Below, in pieces: positions 49,234 to 56,792 of a stretch of DNA of 56,792 nt. How positions within the stretch are numbered: the stretch's first letter is position 1; every line of letters starts with the position of its first letter. The notes under the pieces are model-generated. The model was not told the DNA's origin. It saw nothing but the letters and a program-made list of their open reading frames with translations, and made no database searches. The position numbers and the translations under genes were made by a program. The stretch is from assembly GCA_030248135.1 (NCBI GenBank), contig JASANC010005011.1, positions 1-56,792 of the forward strand, read 5' to 3'. This DNA is from Theristus sp. LFF4_11 (taxonomy: Eukaryota > Nematoda > Chromadorea > Monhysterida > Xyalidae).

Positions 49234-51235
49234 ATGATGAGCTTGCAAATCCAGCAAACCGTCAATGTTCCTAACCGCATTGTGTCTTTGGTTCTGGTTG
49301 CAACATTTTCCAACTGTAAGTACACGTTGTTCAAAACTGAACTCACTACTCGGAAAACGTTTTCTACAAGTCTAATTTGGTGGCAACTTTAGCAGCCTTT
49401 TGTTTGCTCAGACACTGAAAGATACAACGATTTCAATTATTATCAATTAACATAGTTTCATATGCTTGACGCGGCCATTCAAAATGACTCCATTGACTCA
49501 AGATGTATCTCAGGGACACGGGTGTCTCACTCTTCACAAGCTTTGGAATTCTCTCCTAGTGGCAAACATGAAATTGCTCACATTATGCGCGCATTGAGAA
49601 GCAGAACCGTAAATAAAAAAGACAATAATAAATCGTTCGTGAGCCATTGCAAAATTGCAGCCGTTTCCAACGCCGTACAGTGTCCGAGCTATTTCTCGTC
49701 GCTCAACGGAACGTTCACCTTCAACGACGTCTGCTACGCGTACAGCGTCGTCGGTCGACTCGGCACACAAGTGAAGTCACTCTGTCGATCGTTGGGCACA
49801 CGCGCTCGACTGGCAGTGCTGAACGAAAGCCGCCGTGTTGCAGTGACCGACTGGCTGGTTTGTGTTCTCTGAATGTGGTCCTTGAACAACCGGTATGGCC
49901 CAATAATGTGCGGGTGTGCTGTTCTTGCGCGGCACAACCACACACACTGCGGTTATTGCAATAATTTATTCGGTAATTTCATGTAGTATCAGTGCAAGAA
50001 TGCACTGTAATGATAACAGAAATATTGTCCGTGTTTGTCTCAGGCGACAGAAGGACACAGCACGCAGCTGTTCTGGGTGGCCGCGGAGCGTCGGGCGCCG
50101 GAGGCAGGGATGGGCATACAGTACGACCGCGAGAACAACTGGGTGCACGACATCGAATGCCCGATGTTCGGCAAGGTCGACGCAGCCATGTGGCATCCGA
50201 CGAGTTTCGGCGGCATGCCACACTCGGTGCATCTGATGGGCTTCATCGCTATGCCCGACGGGCGTCTGCTACGCGGTCACGCCGAGCCGAACAACACGGC
50301 GCTACTTGGCGAACTGCCGTTCATTTGCGAGTATCGTACGTAACGTATCCAATAATCCCGCTGAAGTAAAACCGGCGTATTTTCACACCGATCATTGCGA
50401 TTGGCCTCCGAGCATGTGAGGATTTGTTGATTCCAGGTGACGACCCATGTACGCCAACAAGATGCCAGGAAAGCGGGATGTTAGACAAATTTATGAAAAA
50501 ATTGGCTGTAGCCCAGTGTCATTTTTGGTTTGTATATCCATACAGATACAACATTGTTTTCCAGAACGTCATAACTGAGGATTTGGTTCTTTCAACAACA
50601 AACTTTTTCTTGAACACTTTCTCAACAAGACTTTGTTTTGCACACCAAATTGCCCGGATTTTTATTGTCTAACATCTCGCTCGACAGAACGGTGCAACGT
50701 GCGTCTACCACAACGGCATCGCAGTGGTTTGCGTGTGTGCGCCCGGTTTTAGTGGCGATGACTGCGAAACGAAACGTTGGTCGAATCAAAAGTTTTTTTC
50801 AAGTTGTTCAATCGACGTTTTTTGTGTTTTACTCGTGTTTTCGCAACGCAATTCGATTTTCATTTGTGTTAAAGAACATATACTTTTCTGTTCGGTGTGC
50901 AATTTTGTTTTTTTTCAGTTCAAACGAGCACGCCACAAAACGTTGTTTTTTATGCCGTTGCAAATGGAATGAAACCTGAAGCGAGCCAATTATCACTGGA
51001 TTTCAATCAGACCAACACTGCGTTGGACTGCGGTGAGTTGAACCATCAGGAAAATGCTCTTGAGAATTTCTTGTCAAACGTTTGATGCAACTTTTGGCAT
51101 GACATGAGCTTTGAAATGTTTTTCGCAGTTTTAGCGTATGACAGTAAGCATAAGCACCACAATAGAAATGTGCAGGTTAAGCTATTCTTAAGCTATTCCC
51201 AAGTTAAGGTTATTGCCAGGCTATTACCATGTTAA
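49234..51235 (+). CDS. Secreted C-type lectin-like plus EGF protein
   Basis: Predicted extracellular protein. Exons: 49234-49315 (signal peptide; hydrophobic IVSLVLVATF), 49661-49857 and 50044-50335 (C-type lectin-like domain), 50437-50468 and 50688-50775 (EGF), 50919-51032, and a weak terminal exon 51129-51235. The lectin half has CPSYFSSLNGTFTFNDVCYAY, SLCRSLGTRARLAVLNESRR and a C-terminal FICEYR. The canonical EPN and WND sugar-binding triplets are not evident, so sugar binding is doubtful. The EGF Cys pattern DDPCTPTRCQ + NGATCVYHNG + CVCAPGFSGDDC is complete only if the exon at 50437 ends at 50468, where the intron would start GA instead of GT. The frame holds at every other junction. 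Tandem paralogue at 54354. Confidence 0.78.
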
Positions 51236-51720
51236 GGCTGTTGCCAGGCTATTTCTCCCCTTTGCCCGGCAATTGCTCCGGACGACATTTTTCGCAACGT
51301 CAAAAGAATCGCCTGGAATTGGCCTCTCCTGGGAGTAGCGCAAGAATAGCTTAGCTTTGGCCGTTCATTTGTTTGCGTGACCCAGCGCGCACAAACACAC
51401 AGGCAAGCAGTGCACACAGCACGCGTGGTGTGTCTCGTTCAGTCATCACGTGGCCAGTCGTCAGTGCCAGTTGTATTTCGGTCTTGTTGGCTGGAACATG
51501 ACTGAGGTGTACAGCAACTGTTGGAGTGAAGTGCCTGCGGCCGTGTTTGCGTTGGCGGATGCGGCTGGACACAAATACTGGGAGAAGCAACCGGCCGGCA
51601 CGACACCGATTGTGATACGCCCTGTCTGAGCAGTTGTGTTTTTACGGGCACTCTTCAATGATTGAACAGAAAGTGAAAACATTGCACAAAGTTAAAAAGA
51701 TGTATCGTGGATTTATTCAA

Positions 51721-51920
51721 ACGTGTCCGGACTAAAATGACGTCATTTGCTTTAAAAACGCCCGTTTGTCAAAGTACAGGCACTAAAATGTCAGTTTGGT
51801 GTGACTTATTTGACATTCACCATTTGTTTACGGGAAGAAATCGGCTAAACGGAAAGTCTGGTTTGCTGTGAACGACAAGCTCATGTTTGGCGGCACATGA
51901 CGTCATTTCAGTGGGACACT
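51721..51920 (-). mobile_element. MITE D, copy 2 (inverted)
   Basis: ACGTGTCCGGACTAAAATGACGTCAT to ATGACGTCATTTCAGTGGGACACT, the reverse complement of 26828-27028 over most of its length, including ACGGGAAGAAATCGGCTAAA. Confidence 0.6.
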
Positions 51921-53454
51921 TTTAAAAAAATAGGCCATACATAGTAATCAACTTCTCTGTCCCGTTTGGACGTGCATTACAAAACCATTATTCGCTATTG
52001 TAATTACTGAAAATTCATGTCGTACAATTTGTGTGACAAAATATTTTTGTGAACATGAAGTGTTTTTAAGCACGCGCGGCTATTAGACACTACGATATGC
52101 GTTCGCGTTGTTTCATTGGCGCCCCAACAATGAATGATAGCTTTTTATGCATTCGCAAGGCGCATGCAGCTGTGGGACTTACGCAACAACAAGCGTTCGC
52201 GAAGTTCATCAGCGCACTCAACAAGTGCTCCGTGGCTATGCGGCTTTTTATGCATTCGCAACGTGTTTCTAGCTGCAGCACAGCTGCACAGCTTATTTCA
52301 AGCTCACAGAAACCAATGTTTCACGTGTGTCAGTAACAAATTCCATTGCACCGGAGAAACGCCATTTCTAATGTTTTGAGAAGCAAAACAAAGCACCTCA
52401 GAAGCTGTAAAGAAAATGCGCCATTCTGTAGGCTTTACAATGGAACACCTGCAGATAAAGCGCATTTCTTTAACAGCATTAAAAGCATTTTTGTTTTTCA
52501 TTTTTCGAAACAAAGGTTTTTTTCATAGCTTTTTTCAAATAAAGCAACGGCTTTTTTTCAGAGCATTTTTTTAGCTGTTGTGGTGAAAGCATTTTTGTGG
52601 TTAAACGCAGCTTTATTTTGGCAGAAAAGCTCGCAACTCGCCAGGTGAATGCAAGGATTTTTTTCCCATTTTGTGCCTTGTTAGAATAACATTTCACTTT
52701 TACCTTTTTTGAATGCCAAACTGTTTTGTTTTACTAGGAACTTTTTGACCTTTTTTATTTGTCCGCACAAAACTGAAAACTACCACAAGAACTAATCGTA
52801 TCAGTTAAAAAATGACACAGCTCTTGAAATTTTGTTCAATTAAGTTCAGTGAAATTTTTCATGAAGCAACGAACACCAACAAAAGTTTTCAAACCTTGGT
52901 CAGACAAAAGCGGGTTGCGAAGTTCGACAAAACAACCACAAAAAAAGCATTTCATATATTCATGGTGCACTGAATAACTGTTTTCGATTTAAGGTCGTCA
53001 ACGGAGTTGACCTGGCGGCTGGTGGCGTTTTAAAGCTAGCCAATGAATCAGAATGCCGATCAGCCGTTGCTGTGTTCACGTTTGTTTGGTTGCTTGGTGT
53101 TGCCTGCATCAAAACATGACGCGTTGCCGCTCGCGCGATTGATTTGTTATTTTTTTCAGTAGAAATACGGTAATAGTGGCGCAATGGCGAACAAAGGGAA
53201 AAACACCATTTTTTTATTGCTTGAGCTCGGTAATCAAGATCGAGTCGGCGCGAGCGAAATATGTGTCCAGTATATGACAGTGAAACTGACAACAAATCAT
53301 GCATTTGTCGTCAGCGCACCGCTCATTATATGATTGTAACTATACCCCCCATGGCGCGTGTTTCAAAAAAAAACTTTGTTTCGTACAGATTGCACAATAT
53401 GAGCTACATACAAGCTTTTTTTAATGACTTTTTTTGGAACACATACCGTATTAC
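51921..53454. other. Gene-poor spacer between lectin paralogues
   Basis: Contains AT-rich sequence with repeated TTTTTATGCATTCGCAA motifs near 52141-52263 and short frames lacking family resemblance. Nothing else supported. Confidence 0.35.
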
Positions 53455-53895
53455 CTCTATTAACCCCCCCCCCCCAAAATTAACCCCCCCCAAAATAAAC
53501 CCCCACCCCCTCGACAAGTTTCCAAATAATCCCCCCCCAAAAATAATCCCCCATGGGGGATTATTGAAACCTGTTTGGAACACATACCCAGCGAATTCAG
53601 TGGCTGGTTGCCGTGAAAATGATGAAATTGTGCTACCAAAGGCCCCAAATTGATGAGTTAATGGTAATTTCATTACAAAAGGCTGTTGTAAAAGAAAATT
53701 TCTATGTAGAGTAGAAGTTTCTGCGACTTCCTTCCTGCCATGGAAGGTATTTTTGCCATTTTGCCCACTCCTAAAAATGGTTTCCAAATAAACCCCCCCC
53801 CCAAAAATAAAGCCCCCCCCCCAAAAATAAACCCCCACCCCCAGAAGTCGCTGAAGAAATAAACCCCCATGGGGGTTTATTAGAGGTAATACGGT
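53455..53895 (+). mobile_element. MITE T (ACCGTATTACC), copy 2
   Basis: Same ends and core as 21889-22348: ACCGTATTACCTC...GAGGTAATACGGT, core AAAGGCCCCAAATTGATGAG, poly-C runs with AATAAACCC spacers. 441 bp. Confidence 0.7.
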
Positions 53896-54353
53896 ATACA
53901 GGGTGTCTCAAACGCACTGAAATAGACAAAACGGCTCATTTTTTAGTTTGGTTCATCAATCAGATTTGAAATTTTAAAATTTTGTTGAAATGTTTCAAAT
54001 TTATTGTGTTGCATTTCCTAAACATAGTTCCAAACTTCGTATACCTAAATTTGAAACAAACTGGGGAACGAGCTGCTTTCCTCATTGCACAAAGTTTTTT
54101 AATGATACACCCTGTGCCATGATGGAGATGTTATAGGTGAAGTGAACCGATTCATTCATTCGTTCGTTCGTTCGTTCGTTTTATAAAACTGCCGAATAAA
54201 ACAAACGAACCGATAACCAAAACATGGAGTCATTCAACTGTTGTTTCAATTCTATCAATAAAATCATACATACGTACGGTGGTATATTTGGCTTCAATAG
54301 TGGTGTTGCAACAAAAATTTGTTTGTAAATTTCTTGAGAAACACTTCATAAAA

Positions 54354-56379
54354 ATGCAAATGCAGCAAAACATCAATGTTCCTGAAGCCATTGTAATTTA
54401 TGCCGTGGTTGCTACGGTTCTTTTACGGTAAGAACTTTTACCGAAACCGTGCGTGCGACTTACGTCTGTCCGACACGACTGTTTTGCGCACGGGATTTAG
54501 AACGACTGTCTGTCCGTACGCAAAAAGACAAATGCGCACGCGAATTAGAATTTCGTGCGCACGACTGTCGGACGACTTTTTGCTGCTGGCAGCAAAAAGT
54601 CGTCCGACGGACGTGCGGAAAAGTTCATGTTTTCCAGTGTCTGTCAATTTAGAGTTGCAAATTAAAGTATCATATTTTCGATGTTGGGGCAGCAAAAAAA
54701 TTGTTCAGTTCTATTTGGTGGGTCTTCTTGTTTGTTTTGAAAAAGAAAGAAAACTGAAAGCAAATTGAAAAAAATGAAAACTACTGGAAACTGTTGTATT
54801 TCGTTGTTTGTTTGTTTTTAATTTGATTTTGAAAAAATTTAGACACTTTCTGACGGGAGTTGAGCCCAATTTTCGGCGAATTGAATGGTCTGGTCGGTCT
54901 GGAGTCTGACAGTGGACAAAGTAGGTTTGGTTGGGTGGGAGGATGGCAGATATAATTCGGGGAAGGGGCTGCGGGCGCGGGCTGGATGGATACCATCGGC
55001 CCCCGGTTGTTGAGTGTGAATTTCAAGAAAGAAAATTTGTGATCGCTTTTGGATTTTAGCATTTGCATATGAAATTGCGACATCGCCTATTATTTGCCGA
55101 AGAACATCATTTGGACCAGGGGTCGAGATGGGGGTGTGGGGGACGTATCCCTCACCAACCAGATCGACACCCCCCCCCCCCCACCTGGACAAACACCCCC
55201 CAAATTTCGGGTTACACCTCCAAGCGAAAATCGCCAAAAAACGGGCTCGAACCCTGATTTGGACTTAGTTCAGACGCGATGTGACAAGCCGTCTTTTACA
55301 CAAACCGGTTGGGTCACGCATCGTGCTAATATCAATCGGAACTTTTTTAAAGTTTAAAAACTCATAGCATCCCACTGCATTTTGCAATTTCTGACAGCTT
55401 CGATTAGCTTCTCTGTTATATGTGCTTCGTCGAGCGAACTGATCGGCGCGTTGGCGGAGACGGTGCGCAGTTTTCAGTTTTGTCGTGTGGCGTAAACGAA
55501 ACGACTGTTTTGCGCCCCGCATTTAGAACGACGTGCGTTCCGTGCGTACGTTCGAAAAACTATAATTGCTAAACGCTCCTAAAAGCTAAACGCGCCTTAA
55601 TTCGTGTGGGCACAAGTTTTCGTGCGTGCGCACGGACAGCGGACTAAATGCTGCGCGCAAAACAGTCGTTACGTGCGAACGACAGTCGTGCGTACGAAAT
55701 TCTAATTCGCGTAGCCATTTTTTTTAAGCTCTGTCTCCGTGTGTTCGCACGAAAAACTAATTGCTAAACGAGCCTTAAGACGGCGAAAGTTCGATTTTAT
55801 CAGACGATAAATTGGCACCGGTTCACTATTTTGTAGAAATACAGTATGTTCATTGCCAGCAAGCTATGTACTTTGATTTGGTCGTCGCTTTTGTTCGTTT
55901 TTGTTTATAGAATGGTGAACACTTTTTATCTTTTTTATGGGGTCTATCATTCAAAAATACAGTCAGGCTGTATGTCACTTTCCCTGCTTTTTCGCGAAAT
56001 AAAATGGACGGATGGATGGATGTCATTTATGAAATTTCGGCATTAAAAAATCTGGCTCTCGGGTCAGGGAATGGCTGCATCGAACTGGGAAAACCAATCC
56101 AGTGAGGCCGATTCAAAAACAGCCAATGAGCCGCAAATAGTTTTTAATGGTAGTTCACATTTCAAAAAAAAACTCAAATGCAGTTTCTCCAACGGTGTGC
56201 AGTGCCCGAGCTATTTTTCGTCGCTCAATGGAACACTGATTTTCGACGATGTCTGCTTCGTGAAGAGCGCCAACAGTCTCTTCGGTGTGCAGGTGAAGTC
56301 AGCCTGCAGATCATTGGGCCCTCGAACTCGTCTTGCCGTACTGAACGAAAGCCGTCGAGTTGCAGTGACCGATTGGCTG
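54354..56379 (+). CDS. C-type lectin-like paralogue (3' part outside window)
   Basis: Tandem duplicate of the gene at 49234. Exon 1, 54354-54427, encodes a signal peptide starting MQMQQNINVPEAIV with hydrophobic IYAVVATVLL; it matches the neighbour's QQTVNVPNRIV. Exon 2, 56184-56379, encodes QCPSYFSSLNGTLIFDDVC and RTRLAVLNESRRVAVTDWL, nearly identical to the neighbour. The junction phase here is 2 instead of 1, but both splice sites shifted together so the frame is kept. Later exons (second half of the lectin fold, EGF) would lie beyond the window end. The 1.75-kb intron contains poly-C DNA and a hAT-like MITE. Confidence 0.78.
55117..55256 (+). mobile_element. hAT-like MITE H6, 140 bp (8-bp TSD)
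   Basis: CAGGGGTCGAG and CTCGAACCCTG ends with perfect 8-bp flanks ATTTGGAC (55109-55116 and 55257-55264). The interior is a 14-C run and shorter C-runs. The same terminus begins the poly-G array at 3806. Confidence 0.8.
55490..55780. repeat. CGTGCG-rich palindromic region
   Basis: AACGACTGTTTTGCGC and its complement GCGCAAAACAGTCGTT, plus CGTGCGTACG motifs, form imperfect hairpins. A related segment with GACTGTTTTGCGCACGGGAT lies at 54475-54620, so this may be another foldback family. Confidence 0.45.
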
Positions 56380-56792
56380 GTTCGTTTGCAAAAGTGCTGA
56401 TATGTTGTGTCACAGTTGAAGAAATAAAGCAACGACATTTGACAGACTATACATGTAGTTATCTGTATTATTTACACGGAGATATTCCTTCTTCGCACCA
56501 ATTTATTTGCTTTACAACATCAACAACAGAACACGAAAGCACGCGCAATGGCAGCTGCTTAAACAGACCATTACACTTGTTAACAATTTTCAATTAACGG
56601 TTAGGCGATCAGATACGTGGTCTTTAAGATGGTATTCAATTCAATCAGACCCAAAACAACCGTTACCGTAAGTTATAAAGTGAAAATGTGAATTGTTCAT
56701 GAAGAAACACATCGATTGTCTCCCTAGTTTCCAAGCTTAAAACGAGCAGGAGCAAACGAAATAAGGTGGGATTGGGTATATGTCCGTCCGGC

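Overview
This is animal nuclear DNA. Every recognisable gene is split into many short exons (one terminal coding exon is 666 bp; most are 60-260 bp) with GT..AG introns, and the products are animal proteins: a SMAP-type ArfGAP, a voltage-gated K+ channel, an astacin protease with ShKT repeats, a NIT-domain receptor guanylate cyclase, a spermine/polyamine-oxidase-like flavoenzyme and C-type-lectin/EGF proteins. ShKT-rich astacins together with a NIT-domain cyclase point to an invertebrate; I cannot name the phylum from this window alone. Coding exons are G+C-rich, spacers A+T-rich, and spacers carry many runs of 8-20 G or C.

Layout. 1-13.3 kb has no recognisable host gene. It is a transposon graveyard: a tRNA-like SINE, two long foldback elements (one with a perfect 9-bp target duplication, Mutator-like), and several short non-autonomous hAT-like elements with 8-bp target duplications, nested up to three deep. 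13.4-16.4 kb (+): SMAP ArfGAP, 5 exons, 452 aa. 16.4-20.5 kb: spacer with repeats. 20.5-28.7 kb (+): Kv channel, 13 exons, 673 aa. 29.6-33.5 kb (-): astacin with six C-terminal ShKT domains, 5' end not found. 33.5-37.6 kb: divergent spacer with a 979-bp foldback element, 12 units of a 149-bp satellite and a 172-bp repeat. 37.6-43.1 kb (+): NIT-domain guanylate cyclase, 13 exons, 609 aa. 43.4-47.7 kb (-): amine oxidase, 11 exons found, convergent with the cyclase (stops 260 bp apart). 49.2-51.2 kb (+): secreted C-type lectin plus EGF protein. 54.4-56.4 kb (+): start of a tandem paralogue that runs out of the window.

I checked exon models by codon phase: in the ArfGAP, Kv, astacin, cyclase and lectin genes every junction keeps frame and restores family-consensus sequence. 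One oxidase junction is unresolved and one lectin junction needs a GA instead of GT donor.

The genes share no obvious pathway. The most interesting points are: a NIT guanylate cyclase lacking the first metal-binding Asp (Gln instead), a pattern like the beta subunit of soluble guanylate cyclase, suggesting an obligate heterodimer partner; a foldback transposon whose terminal repeat supplies the splice acceptor of the first astacin exon found; and a group of hAT-type MITEs whose bodies are packed with poly-G/poly-C runs and which account for many of the G-runs in the window.
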